DNA from: Pseudorhodobacter wandonensis
Lineage (GTDB): Bacteria > Pseudomonadota > Alphaproteobacteria > Rhodobacterales > Rhodobacteraceae
DNA length: 64,000 nt
Reading direction: 5' to 3'
Assembly (NCBI RefSeq): GCF_001202035.1
Contig: NZ_LGHT01000025.1
Coordinates: 434,001-498,000, forward strand
In this document: positions 8,785 to 19,869 of the stretch, one piece after another
Numbering within the stretch: position 1 is the stretch's first letter
Layout of the letters: each line of letters opens with the position of its first letter
Translations under genes and position numbers: made by a program
Notes under the pieces: generated by a model
The model's input: only the letters and a program-made list of their open reading frames with translations
What the model was told of the DNA's origin: nothing
Databases searched by the model: none

Positions 8785-9441
8785 TCACCGCAGATTGATA
8801 CGGATTGCCGCAGCCGAGGCAAAAGGCAACAGCGCCGCCACCCCCGCCGTAATCGCGGCCAACAGCGCCAGTGGCGTGGCCGTCGCCATGCCATCTGCCC
8901 CGCGCTTGACCACTTCGGCGCCAAAAATCAACGTCGGCACATAGAGCGGCAGCACGAGCAGTGACAGCAGCAACCCGCCGCGTTTCAACCCCACGGTCAG
9001 CGCTGCGCCAAAGGCCCCGATCACCGACAGCGCGGGCGTCCCCAATGCCAGCGAAACCACCAGCCAAAAATATCCGGCCTCTGGCAGGTTCAACAATACC
9101 CCCAGCACCGGCGCGATCAGCGTCAGCGGCAGCCCCGTCACCAGCCAATGCGCCAGTGCCTTGATCGCCACGGCCCCTTCCAACGGGATCGGCGCTGTGA
9201 CCAGCAAATCCAGCGAGCCATCCTCAAAGTCCAGCGCGAACAGCCGGTCAAGACTCAGCAAACAGGCCAGCAAGGCGCCGACCCATAGAATCCCCGGCGC
9301 AATTTTTGCCAAAAGCGCCGAATTTGGCCCCACGCCCAAAGGCACCAGCACCGCGACCAGCAGAAAAAACGCAAGCCCAAGGCCAAAGCCACCCCCCGCC
9401 CGCATCGCCAGCCGCATATCCCGAACCAACAGCGCGATCAT
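8785..9441 (-). CDS. ccmB: Haem exporter protein CcmB (ABC membrane subunit)
   Basis: A 218-residue inner-membrane protein with about six transmembrane helices, the membrane partner of CcmA in the ABC complex that frees holo-Ccm[22 protein letters not shown] is the conserved cytoplasmic loop of the family. Its ATG overlaps the ccmA TGA as ATGA. Confidence 0.94.
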   Translation of the reverse strand: MIALLVRDMRLAMRAGGGFGLGLAFFLLVAVLVPLGVGPNSALLAKIAPGILWVGALLACLLSLDRLFALDFEDGSLDLLVTAPIPLEGAVAIKALAHWLVTGLPLTLIAPVLGVLLNLPEAGYFWLVVSLALGTPALSVIGAFGAALTVGLKRGGLLLSLLVLPLYVPTLIFGAEVVKRGADGMATATPLALLAAITAGVAALLPFASAAAIRINLR

Positions 9442-10067
9442 GCGAAATCCCCGCCAAACGCTGCGTCAAACGCGCTTGATTGGCTGCCATCACGGGCACG
9501 GTACGGCCCCAGTTCCAGCACCTCGGCCTCGATCCCCAAATCGATATGCGTGGCAATCAGTACCGAACCACCGCGCGACATATGCCCGCGCACCACATCG
9601 CCAAACAGGGCCACCGAAGCCGTATCAAGCGAAACCGTCGGTTCATCCAGCACCCAGATCGGCCGCCCCGTAACCAGCAACCGCGCCAGCCCCAGCCGCC
9701 GCTTTTGCCCCGCCGACAGGTTCGCGGCCTGGCGGTCGCGCAGATCAAGCAGGTTCATCTGCGCCAATGCATACTCGACCGCCGCTGTGCCATAAACCGC
9801 CGCCCAAAAGGCCAGATTTTCCGTCACCGTCAGCGTGGCTTTCAACCCGTCCGCATGGGCGGCATAAGCAATCGCCTCGGCACCCGCCGACACAGCCCCC
9901 GCCGCAGCAGGTTGCAAGCCTGCAACCGTGCGCAACAGTGTGGTTTTGCCAATGCCATTCGGCCCGCGCAGCACCAGCCCGCGCCCCGCCGGCAGGGCAA
10001 AGCTTACCCCCTCCAGCACGGTCACACCCCCACGGGCCACGGCAAGCTGATCTACACGCAATTCCAT
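9438..10067 (-). CDS. ccmA: Cytochrome c biogenesis ATP-binding protein CcmA
   Basis: A 209-residue ABC ATPase. Walker [10 protein letters not shown] is at about 35-43, signature [14 protein letters not shown] from 117, and Walker B WVLDEP at 138-143. The short length and the LSAGQ signature are typical of CcmA. The start at 10067 (MELRVDQL) fits the family; a longer in-frame start at 10121 adds 18 atypical residues. It is the first gene of the ccmABCDG operon. CcmE, CcmF and CcmH are not in the window and must be encoded elsewhere. Confidence 0.94.
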   Translation of the reverse strand: MELRVDQLAVARGGVTVLEGVSFALPAGRGLVLRGPNGIGKTTLLRTVAGLQPAAAGAVSAGAEAIAYAAHADGLKATLTVTENLAFWAAVYGTAAVEYALAQMNLLDLRDRQAANLSAGQKRRLGLARLLVTGRPIWVLDEPTVSLDTASVALFGDVVRGHMSRGGSVLIATHIDLGIEAEVLELGPYRARDGSQSSAFDAAFGGDFA

Positions 10068-10127
10068 CACAACAGCCCTACCCCAAGACACCGCGCCCGA
10101 AAAGGGTGCAACCTGTCGCAAGCCGCC

Positions 10128-11258
10128 TTAAAGCGGTTCAATATCGCCCTCGGCGCGTTTCGCGTGGAAATCAGTGACAAAACCGGCCAAGGTTCCTGCG
10201 CCAATGGCAGCCCGCAACCCCGCCATAAGGTCTTGATAGTAATGCAGGTTATGCCATGTCAGCAACATTGACCCGATAATTTCATCCGCGCGGATCACAT
10301 GGTGCAAATAGGCGCGCGAATACTGGCGGCAAGCGGGGCAACCGCAAGCCTCTTCCAGCGGGCGCGGATCATCCCTGTGACGCGCGTTGCGCAGGTTAAC
10401 CTGCCCGTGCCGCGTCCAGCCCTGCCCCGTGCGGCCAGAGCGTGACGGCAAAACGCAATCCATCATGTCAATCCCGCGTTCAACCGCGCCGACAATATCA
10501 TCGGGTTTGCCTACGCCCATCAGATAGCGCGGCTTATCCTCGGGCAGCATGTCGGGCGCATAGTCCAGCACGCCAAACATCGCCTCTTGCCCCTCGCCCA
10601 CGGCCAAGCCGCCGACCGCATAGCCGTCAAAGCCGATCGCGCGCAGCGCCTCGGCGCTTTCGGCCCGCAAATCACGCGTCACGCCGCCTTGCTGAATGCC
10701 AAACAGCGCATAGCCGGGCCGGTCGCCAAAGGCATCGCGAGACCGCTGCGCCCACCGCATCGACAGCGCCATCGACTTGGCCACCTCGGCATCCGTCGCG
10801 GGCAAGGCGGGGCATTCGTCAAAACACATCACGATGTCCGACCCCAGCAGCTTTTGAATTTCCATGCTGCGCTCGGGGCTCAGCATATGTTTTGATCCGT
10901 CAATATGGCTGGAAAACTGCACGCCTTCCTCAGACAGCTTGCGCAGTTTGGACAGGCTCATCACCTGAAAACCGCCCGAATCCGTCAAAATCGGCCGATC
11001 CCAATTCATGAATTTGTGCAGGCCACCAAGGGCCGCAATCCGCTCGGCCGAGGGGCGCAGCATCAGGTGATAGGTATTGCCCAGCAAAATATCGGCACCC
11101 GTGGCGCGTACCGACTCTGGCATCATCGCCTTGACAGTGGCCGCTGTGCCAACCGGCATGAACGCAGGTGTGCGCACCTCACCACGCGGGGTAGAAATGA
11201 CCCCTTGCCGCGCGCGACCGTCCGTCGCCGTCACCTCAAACCCAAACCGTTGCACCAT
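10128..11258 (-). CDS. tgt: tRNA-guanine transglycosylase
   Basis: A 376-residue enzyme that exchanges guanine-34 for preQ1 in GU(N) tRNAs on the path to queuosine. Family motifs are NTYHLMLRP, the substrate loop [20 protein letters not shown], the nucleophile region [12 protein letters not shown], and the zinc site [16 protein letters not shown]. The start is uncertain between 11258 and 11270, each with a G-rich stretch nearby; the shorter gives the usual length. It lies upstream of ccmA on the same strand and is divergent from modA. Confidence 0.96.
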   Translation of the reverse strand: MVQRFGFEVTATDGRARQGVISTPRGEVRTPAFMPVGTAATVKAMMPESVRATGADILLGNTYHLMLRPSAERIAALGGLHKFMNWDRPILTDSGGFQVMSLSKLRKLSEEGVQFSSHIDGSKHMLSPERSMEIQKLLGSDIVMCFDECPALPATDAEVAKSMALSMRWAQRSRDAFGDRPGYALFGIQQGGVTRDLRAESAEALRAIGFDGYAVGGLAVGEGQEAMFGVLDYAPDMLPEDKPRYLMGVGKPDDIVGAVERGIDMMDCVLPSRSGRTGQGWTRHGQVNLRNARHRDDPRPLEEACGCPACRQYSRAYLHHVIRADEIIGSMLLTWHNLHYYQDLMAGLRAAIGAGTLAGFVTDFHAKRAEGDIEPL

Positions 11259-11399
11259 CAGAGCCCCCATATTTGCCGCCCCTTTTGGGCAAACCGCGCA
11301 GAAAAGCCAAGCCCCCACGCCGCGTGAAGGGCAAATCAGCCCCTTGCCCCTTGCCCCCGGCACAGCGATATTCAGCCAAACCGCCCCGAAAGGCCGCCG

Positions 11400-12137
11400 A
11401 TGCTGCGACTTGCTGCCCTGATTTTATGCGTCACGCTGCCCGCCCAAACCCAAATGGCGCAGGCCGAAACCGCGCTGGCTGCGGTGGCCGCGAATTTCGC
11501 ACAAACAGCCACGCAACTGGCGGCAAGGTTCGAAACCCAATCCGGCCACCAGATCCAGATCACGACCGGATCGACCGGCAAGCTTTACGCGCAAATCACC
11601 CAAGGCGCGCCGTTTGATCTGTTGCTGTCTGCCGATACAGACACTCCGGCACGGCTGCACGCCGCAGGGCACGGCCAGCCGCAGCCCTATGCGATTGGCA
11701 TCCTGACGCTTTGGGCCCCGAACCTGCCAGCAGATCGCACCCCGACCGTCACTCTGCAAGACGCAGGCATCCACCATATCGCCATCGCAAACCCCGCGCT
11801 TGCGCCCTATGGGCATGCAACTATGGCGGCGCTAAAGGCGATGGACGTTTACGACAATATTGCCGAAAAAATCGTGATGGGGCAAAACATTGGTCAAACC
11901 TATGCGATGGTTGAATCCGGCGCAGCCGAGTCCGGGTTTATAGCACGCTCTGCCTTGCCCGCAGATGCCAAGGGCTATGTTTGGGATGTGACACCCAGCC
12001 TCTACCCGCCCATTCAACAAGACGCAGTCTTGTTGCAGCACGGGGCCAACAACCCCGCTGCCTCCGGCTTTCTGACTTTTCTGAAAACGCCCGAGGCCCG
12101 CCAGATCATCGCCCAAAATGGGTACGGCCTGCCATGA
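11400..12137 (+). CDS. modA: Molybdate ABC transporter substrate-binding protein
   Basis: A 245-residue periplasmic protein with a signal peptide (cleavage after QMAQA, about residue 22) that captures molybdate for ModBC. The family features [10 protein letters not shown] (oxyanion-binding loop) and [16 protein letters not shown] are present. It is the first gene of modABC, with its stop overlapping the modB start (ATGA). No clear ModE operator or molybdenum-cofactor riboswitch is visible in the 129-nt spacer to tgt. Confidence 0.95.
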   Translation: MLRLAALILCVTLPAQTQMAQAETALAAVAANFAQTATQLAARFETQSGHQIQITTGSTGKLYAQITQGAPFDLLLSADTDTPARLHAAGHGQPQPYAIGILTLWAPNLPADRTPTVTLQDAGIHHIAIANPALAPYGHATMAALKAMDVYDNIAEKIVMGQNIGQTYAMVESGAAESGFIARSALPADAKGYVWDVTPSLYPPIQQDAVLLQHGANNPAASGFLTFLKTPEARQIIAQNGYGLP

Positions 12138-12814
12138 GCATTCCTGATCTCGGCCCACTTTGGCTCTCGCTCCACCTCGCCGCGATCACCACGCTGTTGC
12201 TGTTGGTCCTTGGTACGCCGCTGGCTTGGTGGCTGGCGCAAACGCGGTCACGCGCCAAACCGGTGGTCGAGGCGCTAACCGCGCTCCCGCTGGTGCTGCC
12301 GCCGACGGTTTTGGGCTTTTACCTGCTGATCCTGTTCAGCCCCAGCTCAACCTTTGGCGGGTTTTGGCTGCAAACCACGGGCGAGACGCTGACCTTTTCC
12401 TTTACCGGCCTTGTCATCGCATCAATCCTCTACTCATTGCCCTTTACCGTGCAGCCGCTTCAGGCCGCGTTCGAATCCATCGGCCGCGCGCCCCTCGAGG
12501 CTGCCGCAAGCCTGCGCGCCTCGCCTTTTGACAGCTTTCTGACTGTCGCCGCCCCTATGGCCAAACGCGGGTTTCTGACGGCGATGGTCCTTAGCTTTAC
12601 CCATACCTTAGGCGAATTTGGCGTCGTGCTGATGGTTGGCGGCAACATTCCGGGCAAGACCAAAGTGATTTCCATTGCGATCTATGAGCATGTGGAAACC
12701 ATCAACTATGCCGATGCCCATGTGCTGTCGGCCATTTTGCTGGTGTTTTCCTTTGTCACCTTGCTGCTGGTCTACAGCCTGAACCGCCGCTTTGCGCATG
12801 GGGGGCAGGCCTAA
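12134..12814 (+). CDS. modB: Molybdate ABC transporter permease
   Basis: A 226-residue inner-membrane subunit with about five helices. The cytoplasmic loop LEAAASLRASPFDSFLTVAAP is the EAA motif that docks on ModC, and HTLGEFGVVLMVGGNIPG is highly characteristic of ModB. The start at 12134 overlaps the modA stop; an earlier in-frame start would lie inside modA. Confidence 0.95.
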   Translation: MSIPDLGPLWLSLHLAAITTLLLLVLGTPLAWWLAQTRSRAKPVVEALTALPLVLPPTVLGFYLLILFSPSSTFGGFWLQTTGETLTFSFTGLVIASILYSLPFTVQPLQAAFESIGRAPLEAAASLRASPFDSFLTVAAPMAKRGFLTAMVLSFTHTLGEFGVVLMVGGNIPGKTKVISIAIYEHVETINYADAHVLSAILLVFSFVTLLLVYSLNRRFAHGGQA

Positions 12815-13917
12815 TGCTGACGTTGGATGTCACCCATAGCTACCCCGGCTTTCAGCTACGCGTGCAGCAAGCCCTGCCATCATCGGGGATAACCGCGCTT
12901 TTCGGGCGCTCTGGTTCGGGCAAATCCACACTGTTGCGTGTCATCGCGGGGCTGGATGCCGGCGCCAAAGGCCGCGTGGCGTGGCAGAATGAGGTATGGC
13001 AAGATTCCAACCATTTCACCCCGCCCCATAAACGCGGCCTTGGCTTTGTGTTCCAAGATACCCGCCTGTTTCCACACCTGACTGTGGCGCAAAATCTGGC
13101 CTATGCCGACACGCGCGCCAAAGGCCTGCCCGGCCCCAGCCTCGATGCAATCATTGCCGCGCTTGACCTTGACCCCTTGATGTCCCGCCGCCCCACCACG
13201 CTTTCGGGGGGCGAGGCATCGCGCGCAGCGATCGGTCGCGCCTTGCTGACACGCCCGCGTATGCTGCTGATGGACGAACCGCTTGCCGCGCTTGATGAGG
13301 CGCGAAAGGCCGAGATATTGCCCTATCTGGAACGCCTGCGCGACCAGATCGGCACCCCTATGCTGTATGTCAGCCATAATATGGCCGAGGTGGCCCGCCT
13401 TGCGACGCATCTGATGCTGATCGACGCAGGCCGCATCACCCATCACGGCCCGATAGAGGCGCTTCTGTCAGACCCAAGCATCGCCCACACCTTGGGCGTG
13501 CGCGAAGCAGGCAGCATTCTTTGTGCAACCCTGACCGCCCAAGATGATGACGGCCTTTCGCAGCTGACCACTTCGGCTGGCCCTTTGTGGTTGCCGCAAG
13601 TTACGGCGCCAATCGGCAGCCGCATCCGCGTGCGTCTTTTGGCGCAGGATGTCATCTTGTCGCGCAGCGCACCCACGGGCCTGTCGGCGCTAAACATCCT
13701 TCCCGCGACAGTGACCGACGTGCGCACAGGCGATGGCCCCGGCGCCTTGGTGCAACTGCGTGCAGGCGATGACCTTATCCTGGCCCGCATCACCCGCCGC
13801 TCGGCCACGGCCCTTGGGCTGGCGGTTGGAACCCGGTGCTTTGCCATTCTTAAATCCGTCTCGGTCGCGCGCGGCAACATTGGCACCACGCCATCCAACC
13901 CACCCGCCACCTTGTGA
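12814..13917 (+). CDS. modC: Molybdate ABC transporter ATP-binding protein
   Basis: A 367-residue ATPase. Walker A GRSGSGKST is at 31-39, signature LSGGEASRAAIGRAL from 130, and Walker B LLMDEP at 151-156. A C-terminal TOBE/Mop-like domain (about 285-355, including SALNILPATVTDV) probably senses molybdate. It overlaps modB by one base (TAATG). Local molybdenum demand is also suggested by the mocA-like gene at 59.8 kb. Confidence 0.95.
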   Translation: MLTLDVTHSYPGFQLRVQQALPSSGITALFGRSGSGKSTLLRVIAGLDAGAKGRVAWQNEVWQDSNHFTPPHKRGLGFVFQDTRLFPHLTVAQNLAYADTRAKGLPGPSLDAIIAALDLDPLMSRRPTTLSGGEASRAAIGRALLTRPRMLLMDEPLAALDEARKAEILPYLERLRDQIGTPMLYVSHNMAEVARLATHLMLIDAGRITHHGPIEALLSDPSIAHTLGVREAGSILCATLTAQDDDGLSQLTTSAGPLWLPQVTAPIGSRIRVRLLAQDVILSRSAPTGLSALNILPATVTDVRTGDGPGALVQLRAGDDLILARITRRSATALGLAVGTRCFAILKSVSVARGNIGTTPSNPPATL

Positions 13918-14044
13918 CCGATACAAATCTTTGCCCCCTTTCCCTTGCACCCTTTTGCAATATGTTCCATCACTCGGGTAACACGAAACACATCGGGACA
14001 CCCCGCGTTGGGTGCCTGTCCTACGCAAGGAAATGGGCAAAGCA

Positions 14045-15019
14045 ATGGTTGACGCAACGATGAAACCCACCGAAGAAATCTCTGTACGTGAGGTTTTCGG
14101 GATCGACACCGATATGAAGGTAAAGGGCTTTGCCGAACCAACCGACCGCGTACCGGCCGTTGACCCGACCTATAAGTTCGACCCCGATACCACTTTGGCC
14201 ATTCTTGCAGGCTTTGGCTATAACCGCCGTGTCATGGTGCAGGGCTATCACGGCACGGGCAAATCGACGCATATCGAACAGGTCGGCGCACGGCTGAACT
14301 GGCCCACAGTGCGCGTCAACCTTGACAGCCACATCAGCCGGATCGACCTGATCGGCAAAGACGCCATCAAACTGCGCGACGGCAAACAAGTGACCGAGTT
14401 CCATGAAGGCATCTTGCCTTGGGCGCTGCGCAACCCCGTGGCAATTGTGTTCGATGAATATGACGCAGGCCGCGCCGATGTGATGTTCGTCATCCAGCGC
14501 GTGCTGGAACATGACGGCAAGCTGACCCTGCTTGATCAAAACGAAATCATCACTCCGCACCCGTCCTTCCGCCTGTTTGCCACTGCCAACACAGTTGGTT
14601 TGGGCGATACCACCGGCCTCTACCACGGCACCCAGCAGATCAACCAAGCCCAGATGGACCGTTGGTCGCTGGTCGCCACGCTGAACTACCTGTCGCATGA
14701 CGCCGAGGCCGCGATTGTGCTGGCCAAGAACGCGCATTACAACACCGAGAAAGGCCGCAAAACCATCAGCCAGATGGTCACCGTCGCTGATCTGACGCGC
14801 ACCGCCTTCATGAACGGCGATCTGTCGACCGTCATGTCACCGCGTACTGTGATCACTTGGGCCGAAAACGCACGTATCTTCCAAAACGTCGGCTACGCCT
14901 TCCGCCTGACCTTCCTCAACAAATGCGACGAGCTGGAGCGACAAACCGTGGCCGAATTCTACCAGCGCTGCTTTGCCGAGGAACTGCCGGAATCTGCTGC
15001 CAGCATGGCGATGAAATAA
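14045..15019 (+). CDS. cobS: Cobaltochelatase AAA+ subunit CobS
   Basis: A 324-residue AAA+ ATPase of the MoxR type that, with CobT, powers CobN to insert cobalt into hydrogenobyrinate a,c-diamide in aerobic B12 synthesis. Walker A is GYHGTGKST (67-75); [13 protein letters not shown]-type Walker B is present as [14 protein letters not shown]. The N-terminus [17 protein letters not shown] is typical of CobS. The start is uncertain: AAGGA at 14027-14031 is 13 nt from the chosen ATG and only 1 nt from an ATG at 14033. The partner cobT follows after a palindromic repeat. Confidence 0.95.
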   Translation: MVDATMKPTEEISVREVFGIDTDMKVKGFAEPTDRVPAVDPTYKFDPDTTLAILAGFGYNRRVMVQGYHGTGKSTHIEQVGARLNWPTVRVNLDSHISRIDLIGKDAIKLRDGKQVTEFHEGILPWALRNPVAIVFDEYDAGRADVMFVIQRVLEHDGKLTLLDQNEIITPHPSFRLFATANTVGLGDTTGLYHGTQQINQAQMDRWSLVATLNYLSHDAEAAIVLAKNAHYNTEKGRKTISQMVTVADLTRTAFMNGDLSTVMSPRTVITWAENARIFQNVGYAFRLTFLNKCDELERQTVAEFYQRCFAEELPESAASMAMK

Positions 15020-15020
15020 T

Positions 15021-15076
15021 GTAGGGCGGGGTTCACCCCGCCATTACCGGAATGGTGGGGCCAAACCCCACCCTAC
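15021..15076. repeat. GTAGGG-type palindromic repeat between cobS and cobT
   Basis: The arms GTAGGGCGGGGTT at 15021-15033 and AACCCCACCCTAC at 15064-15076 are near-perfect inverted repeats; each half can also fold alone. It occupies most of the cobS-cobT spacer. Its ends match the GTAGGG palindromes at 36.25 and 52.87 kb. Confidence 0.65.
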
Positions 15077-15090
15077 AGGGGCCCAAAACA

Positions 15091-16965
15091 ATGACAAAAC
15101 CCACCGATAACCCCGCTGATCCGTTCAAAAAAGCCTTGGCCGAGGCTACAAAGGTCTTGGCCAATGATCCGGATATGACCGTCTCTTATTCGGTCGACCC
15201 GTCAGGCATGACCAAGGAAGGCGTGCGCCTGCCGCAAGTATCCCGCCGTATGACGCGGGATGAGGTGTTGCTGGCCCGCGGCACCGCCGATGCGTTTGCG
15301 CTGCGCCGCAAATATCACAATGATGCCACCGCCGCGAAATACGCACCCAATGGCACCCTCGCCCGCGAGATTTACGAGGCGATGGAAACCGCGCGCTGCG
15401 AGGCCGTAGGCGCACGCGACATGCCCGGCACTGCCGGAAATATCGACGCAAAAATCGGGCATGAGGCCACGCGCAAGGGCTATGCCGACATCACGCAATC
15501 CAGTGACGCGCCTTTGCCTGTTGCCGCTGGCTACCTTGTCCGCCACCTCGCCACCGGTCGCGACCTGCCAAAGGGCGCGGAAAATGTGATGAACCTCTGG
15601 CGCGGGTTTATGGAACAACAAGCCGGCGAAACGCTGGGAAACATCGACCATGTGCTGGCCGACCAAGCCGCCTTTGCCCGCCTCGCCCGCAAAGTGATCG
15701 CAGATCTTGGCTATGGCGACCAGTTGGGCGACGACCCGGATGCCGAGGACGAAGACCCCGATGCAGGCGATGACGCCCAGCAAGAGGAAGAGCAGCAAGA
15801 CAGCACCGGCGAAGACGATAGCGAGGATGAGGACAGCGAAGCCTCACCCGAGCAGAGCCAAGAGGAACAGCAAGACGCCTCACAGGCACAAGTGTCCGAA
15901 GACGATATGTCCGACATGGAAGACGGCGAAGAGGCCGAAATGCCCGAAGGCGAGGCCCCGCTAGAGCCGCCGCCCCCCGCGCCGCATTCCGATGCTGACC
16001 CGAATTATCATGTCTATACCACTGATTATGACGAAGAAATCCGCGCCGAAGAGCTGGCCGAACTGGCCGAGCTTGAACGCCTGCGCGCCTATCTTGACCA
16101 ACAGCTTGAACCGCTGAAAGGCGCTGTCTCACGCCTTGCCAACAAGCTGCAACGCCGACTTCAGGCGCAGCAAAACCGCAGCTGGCTGTTTGACCTAGAG
16201 GAAGGCACGCTGGACGCAGGGCGCCTTGCCCGTGTGGTCGCCAACCCCACTACACCACTGTCGTTCAAGCAGGAAAAAGACACCGAGTTCCGCGATACCT
16301 GCGTGACCTTGCTGATCGACAACTCGGGGTCCATGCGCGGCCGCCCGATTTCGATTGCCGCCATTTGCGCCGATGTTCTGGCCCGCACGCTGGAACGCTG
16401 CTCGGTCAAGGTGGAAATCCTCGGCTTTACCACCCGCGCGTGGAAAGGTGGCCAAAGCCGCGAACGCTGGCTTGGTGCCGGCCGCGTGCAGCAACCGGGC
16501 CGCCTGAACGATCTGCGCCATATCATCTATAAATCCGCCGATGCCCCATGGCGGCGTGCGCGGCCAAACCTTGGCCTGATGATGAAGGAAGGGCTGCTAA
16601 AGGAAAACATCGATGGTGAGGCGCTGGAATGGGCGCACCGCCGCATGTTGGCCCGCCCCGAGGCGCGCAAAATCCTGATGGTTATTTCCGATGGCGCACC
16701 GGTTGACGACTCAACATTGTCGGTTAACCCCGCGAATTACTTGGAAAAACACCTGCGCGACGTAATCGCCATGGTCGAAAAGAAAAAGGCGATTGAACTG
16801 ATCGCTATCGGTATCGGCCATGATGTCACCCGCTATTACGACCGTGCCGTCACCATCACTGATGTCGAACAACTTGCCGGCGCGATGACAGAGCAGCTCG
16901 CCGGGTTGTTTGACACCGATCCGCGTAAACGGGCCCGTGTTTTGGGCATGCGAAAGGTCAGCTAA
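15091..16965 (+). CDS. cobT: Cobaltochelatase subunit CobT
   Basis: A 624-residue partner of CobS in the ATPase ring that activates CobN. A long acidic, Gln-rich linker (about 210-300) is followed by a C-terminal von Willebrand A domain. Its MIDAS motif DNSGSMRG (Asp410, Ser412, Ser414) binds the metal ion bridging partners. The start at 15091 follows the repeat; a GTG at 15052 would place the repeat inside the coding region and is rejected. The stop abuts the next start. Confidence 0.95.
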   Translation: MTKPTDNPADPFKKALAEATKVLANDPDMTVSYSVDPSGMTKEGVRLPQVSRRMTRDEVLLARGTADAFALRRKYHNDATAAKYAPNGTLAREIYEAMETARCEAVGARDMPGTAGNIDAKIGHEATRKGYADITQSSDAPLPVAAGYLVRHLATGRDLPKGAENVMNLWRGFMEQQAGETLGNIDHVLADQAAFARLARKVIADLGYGDQLGDDPDAEDEDPDAGDDAQQEEEQQDSTGEDDSEDEDSEASPEQSQEEQQDASQAQVSEDDMSDMEDGEEAEMPEGEAPLEPPPPAPHSDADPNYHVYTTDYDEEIRAEELAELAELERLRAYLDQQLEPLKGAVSRLANKLQRRLQAQQNRSWLFDLEEGTLDAGRLARVVANPTTPLSFKQEKDTEFRDTCVTLLIDNSGSMRGRPISIAAICADVLARTLERCSVKVEILGFTTRAWKGGQSRERWLGAGRVQQPGRLNDLRHIIYKSADAPWRRARPNLGLMMKEGLLKENIDGEALEWAHRRMLARPEARKILMVISDGAPVDDSTLSVNPANYLEKHLRDVIAMVEKKKAIELIAIGIGHDVTRYYDRAVTITDVEQLAGAMTEQLAGLFDTDPRKRARVLGMRKVS

Positions 16966-18762
16966 ATGCACCAAACTTTTGATGCAACCGCCAACCCCGC
17001 CCAAGGGTCGGCGCGCTTGGCCGCCTTGCGCGCCGCATTGGCCGGAGACGGCCTTGCCGGCTTTATCATCCCCCGCGCCGATGCCCATCAGGGCGAATAT
17101 GTCGCGCCACGGGATGAGCGTTTGCAATGGCTTACCGGCTTTACCGGCTCGGCCGGTTTTTGCATTGTTCTTCCCAAAATTGCGGGTGTGTTCATCGATG
17201 GCCGCTACCGCACCCAAGTAAAAAGCCAAGTCGATCTGGCGCATTTCACGCCCGTTCCATGGCCCGAGGTAAAACCCGGCCCGTGGATCGCCGAGCATCT
17301 GACGCAAGGCACCATCGGGTTTGACCCATGGCTGCACAGCGCGGATGAAATCGCCGCGATTGAGAAAGCACTTGAAGAAACCGGCGTAACCCTATCGCCA
17401 ACAACAAATTTCATCGATTCCATTTGGCCCGACCAACCTGCCGCTCCCATGGGTCAGGCCTTTGCCCACCCGGACGCGCTGGCAGGCAAGACCCGCATCG
17501 AGAAATGCGAAACCCTTGCCGCGCAATTGCGCAAGGCAGGTCAGAAGTCGATGGTTGTCACGCTGCCGGATTCGCTCTGCTGGCTGTTGAACATCCGCGG
17601 GGCCGATGTGCCGCGCAACCCCATCCTCCATGGCTTTGCCATCCTTTACGATGACGCCCGCGTCACCCTGTTTGCCGCGCCGGAAAAATTCGACACATCT
17701 ACCCGCGCACATCTTGGCCAGCATGTCACAATCCGGCCCCCATCCGCCTTTGTTCCGGCGCTGCGCACCCTGCACGGCCCCGTGCGCGTCGATCGCGGCA
17801 CCGCCCCGCTGGCGGTCTCACTGGAACTGTCAGATGCTGACGTCGAATGCGTTTGGGGCGAAGACCTCTGCCGTCTGCCCAAAGCCTGCAAAACCGACGC
17901 CGAGATTAACGGCACCCGCAGCGCGCATTTGCGGGATGGCGCCGCGATGGTTGAATTTCTGTGCTGGCTTGATGCCAACGCAGCCAAAGGCGGCCTGACC
18001 GAAATTGATGTCGTCACGGCACTCGAATCCTACCGCCGCGCCACCAACCAGTTGCATGACATCAGCTTTGACACCATTTGCGGTGCAGGCGAACATGGCG
18101 CGATCATGCATTACCGCGTAACGCATGACAGCAACCGCCCCGTCAAATCGGGCGAATTGCTGTTGGTCGATAGCGGCGCGCAATATGTCGATGGCACCAC
18201 CGATATTACCCGTACCATGGCCATCGGCCCTGTGCCCGACGGCGCGGCATGTGCCTACACCCGTGTGCTGCAAGGCATGATTGCGATTTCCCGTGTGCGT
18301 TGGCCACGTGGCCTTGCGGGGCGCGATCTTGACCCGCTGGCGCGTTATCCCTTGTGGCTGGCCGGCATGGATTTCGACCATGGCACCGGCCACGGCGTTG
18401 GCGCCTTTCTGTCAGTCCATGAAGGCCCGCAGCGCATCAGCAAAATATCAGAGGTGCCGCTGCAACCCGGGATGATCCTGTCGAATGAGCCGGGCTATTA
18501 CCGCGAAGGCGCCTTTGGCATCCGGCTGGAAAACCTGATTGTGGTTACACCCGCGCCAAAACTGGCAGATGACCACGACCAGCTGTGCTTTGAAACCCTG
18601 ACTTTTGTGCCCTTGGACAAACGCCTGATAGATCCGGCAATGCTGTCGGCGGGCGAGCGTGACTGGCTGAACGCCTATCATGCGCAGGTTTTCGAAAAGC
18701 TTGAAAAGCGCCTGTCGGCCCCTGCCCGCGAATGGTTGGCACAGGCCACTTCGCCGCTCTAG
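16966..18762 (+). CDS. pepP: Xaa-Pro aminopeptidase (M24B, long form)
   Basis: A 598-residue cytoplasmic metallopeptidase that removes N-terminal residues preceding proline. It has two creatinase-type N-terminal domains and a pita-bread catalytic domain. Metal ligands are visible: Asp402 and Asp413 (DSGAQYVDGTTD), His in HGTGHGVG, Glu in LSNEPGYY, and Glu in IRLENLI. The length matches the eukaryote-like APP class (about 600) rather than E. coli PepP (about 440). The ATG directly follows the cobT TAA. Confidence 0.92.
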   Translation: MHQTFDATANPAQGSARLAALRAALAGDGLAGFIIPRADAHQGEYVAPRDERLQWLTGFTGSAGFCIVLPKIAGVFIDGRYRTQVKSQVDLAHFTPVPWPEVKPGPWIAEHLTQGTIGFDPWLHSADEIAAIEKALEETGVTLSPTTNFIDSIWPDQPAAPMGQAFAHPDALAGKTRIEKCETLAAQLRKAGQKSMVVTLPDSLCWLLNIRGADVPRNPILHGFAILYDDARVTLFAAPEKFDTSTRAHLGQHVTIRPPSAFVPALRTLHGPVRVDRGTAPLAVSLELSDADVECVWGEDLCRLPKACKTDAEINGTRSAHLRDGAAMVEFLCWLDANAAKGGLTEIDVVTALESYRRATNQLHDISFDTICGAGEHGAIMHYRVTHDSNRPVKSGELLLVDSGAQYVDGTTDITRTMAIGPVPDGAACAYTRVLQGMIAISRVRWPRGLAGRDLDPLARYPLWLAGMDFDHGTGHGVGAFLSVHEGPQRISKISEVPLQPGMILSNEPGYYREGAFGIRLENLIVVTPAPKLADDHDQLCFETLTFVPLDKRLIDPAMLSAGERDWLNAYHAQVFEKLEKRLSAPAREWLAQATSPL

Positions 18763-18766
18763 GCCC

Positions 18767-19198
18767 TTAGCCGCGCGCCATCTCGGCGGCGGCGGTTTCA
18801 CGAATACGCTCGACCATCGCCCGCACACCGTTTGACCGTTGCGACGACAAATGCTCATTCAGCCCCAGCCGCGCCAATTCGGCAGGGGCATCGATTTTCA
18901 GCACTTCTGTCACAGTTTCCCCCGCATAAAGCGCATGCAATACCGCGATCAGCCCGCGCACGATCATTGCATCGCTTTCGCCCTCAAAGCCGAAAACCGC
19001 AGCCGCACCCTGCCCCTCAATCATCGGGCGCAACCACACCTGACTAGCGCAGCCATTCACCTTTAGCGCAGGCACTTTGAACGCGTCAGCCAAAGGCGGC
19101 ATCTCTTTGCCCAAGGCGATAACATGGCGATACCGCTCTTCCCAATCCTCCAGAAACTCAAAGGTTTCGGCAATTTCTTCAAAGGCGGCGCTCGCCAT
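18767..19198 (-). CDS. sufE: Cysteine desulfuration protein SufE
   Basis: A 143-residue protein that accepts persulfide sulfur from SufS for Fe-S assembly. The sulfur-accepting Cys50 lies in KVNGCASQVW, the family signature. The start is chosen at 19198, where GGAG lies about 9 nt upstream; an in-frame ATG at 19216 is a weaker alternative. It is convergent with pepP, four bases apart, with no hairpin between. The rest of the suf operon is not in the window. Confidence 0.93.
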   Translation of the reverse strand: MASAAFEEIAETFEFLEDWEERYRHVIALGKEMPPLADAFKVPALKVNGCASQVWLRPMIEGQGAAAVFGFEGESDAMIVRGLIAVLHALYAGETVTEVLKIDAPAELARLGLNEHLSSQRSNGVRAMVERIRETAAAEMARG

Positions 19199-19345
19199 AA
19201 CGTCTGCTCCGGTCATAATTTGCCCCAGCGATAGCGCGTTCGGGCCACAAGGTCCAGCATCTGGCACAAATCACAGCAGCAAGTGCTTTTCAAACGCTCC
19301 GCTATGGGCTACCCAAGAGACGTAGATTGAACGGGAAAAACTGCA

Positions 19346-19798
19346 ATGAACAAAATGCTGGTCACAGCCCTTTGCGCAACACTGGCCCTTGGGGCCTGCT
19401 CGTCTATTGGCAAGTCGCGTCTAAACCCGTTCAATTGGTTCGGCGGGTCCGAAGATGCACCCGTTTCCGCGCCCACGGCAGAGGCAACGGATACACGCGC
19501 CCTGGTCGCGCAAGTGACCGATTTGACGCTGGAAAGAATGCCCGGCGGTGTGCTTGTACGCGCCACCGGCCTGCCCCCGACCCAAGGGTATTGGGAGGCA
19601 GAGTTGGTCGCACGTCCGATTGAAGACGGCAAAATCACCTATGATTTCCGCGTCTTCCCCCCGATCACGCCAAAACCATCTTCGACGCCCCAATCGCGCG
19701 AAGTGATCGTTGCGGCCTATCTGTCGAATATCAAGCTTGAGAGAATTCGCCAGATCACCGTGCAAGGCGCCAGCAACGCCCGCACCACCCGCCGATAA
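19346..19798 (+). CDS. Small lipoprotein of unknown function
   Basis: A 150-residue protein with a lipoprotein signal: MNKMLVTALCATLALGAC, with lipobox L-G-A-C and lipidated Cys18. After a Pro/Ala-rich linker, a compact beta-rich domain (about 50-140) reads LERMPGGVLVRATGLPPTQGYWEAELV, then PITPKP and VIVAAYLSNIKL. It is probably anchored facing the periplasm. I do not recognise the family; the sequence looks like the conserved lipoproteins common in roseobacters. It is monocistronic between sufE and a convergent histidine kinase. Confidence 0.75.
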   Translation: MNKMLVTALCATLALGACSSIGKSRLNPFNWFGGSEDAPVSAPTAEATDTRALVAQVTDLTLERMPGGVLVRATGLPPTQGYWEAELVARPIEDGKITYDFRVFPPITPKPSSTPQSREVIVAAYLSNIKLERIRQITVQGASNARTTRR

Positions 19799-19869
19799 GC
19801 CAGCCGAAACCACCACATGGCGCGCTTTCGGCTTTCCGTCGAAAGATCGCCATTTTCGGCGTCAATTGC

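Noticed and set aside
11271-11399. Possible ModE operator or molybdenum-cofactor riboswitch ahead of modA
   Set aside because: Only a weak CGATATT half-like match is present and no extended conserved structure could be recognised in the 129-nt spacer.
15052-15090. Upstream GTG start for cobT adding 13 residues
   Set aside because: It would translate the palindromic repeat, and the added residues do not resemble CobT N-termini.
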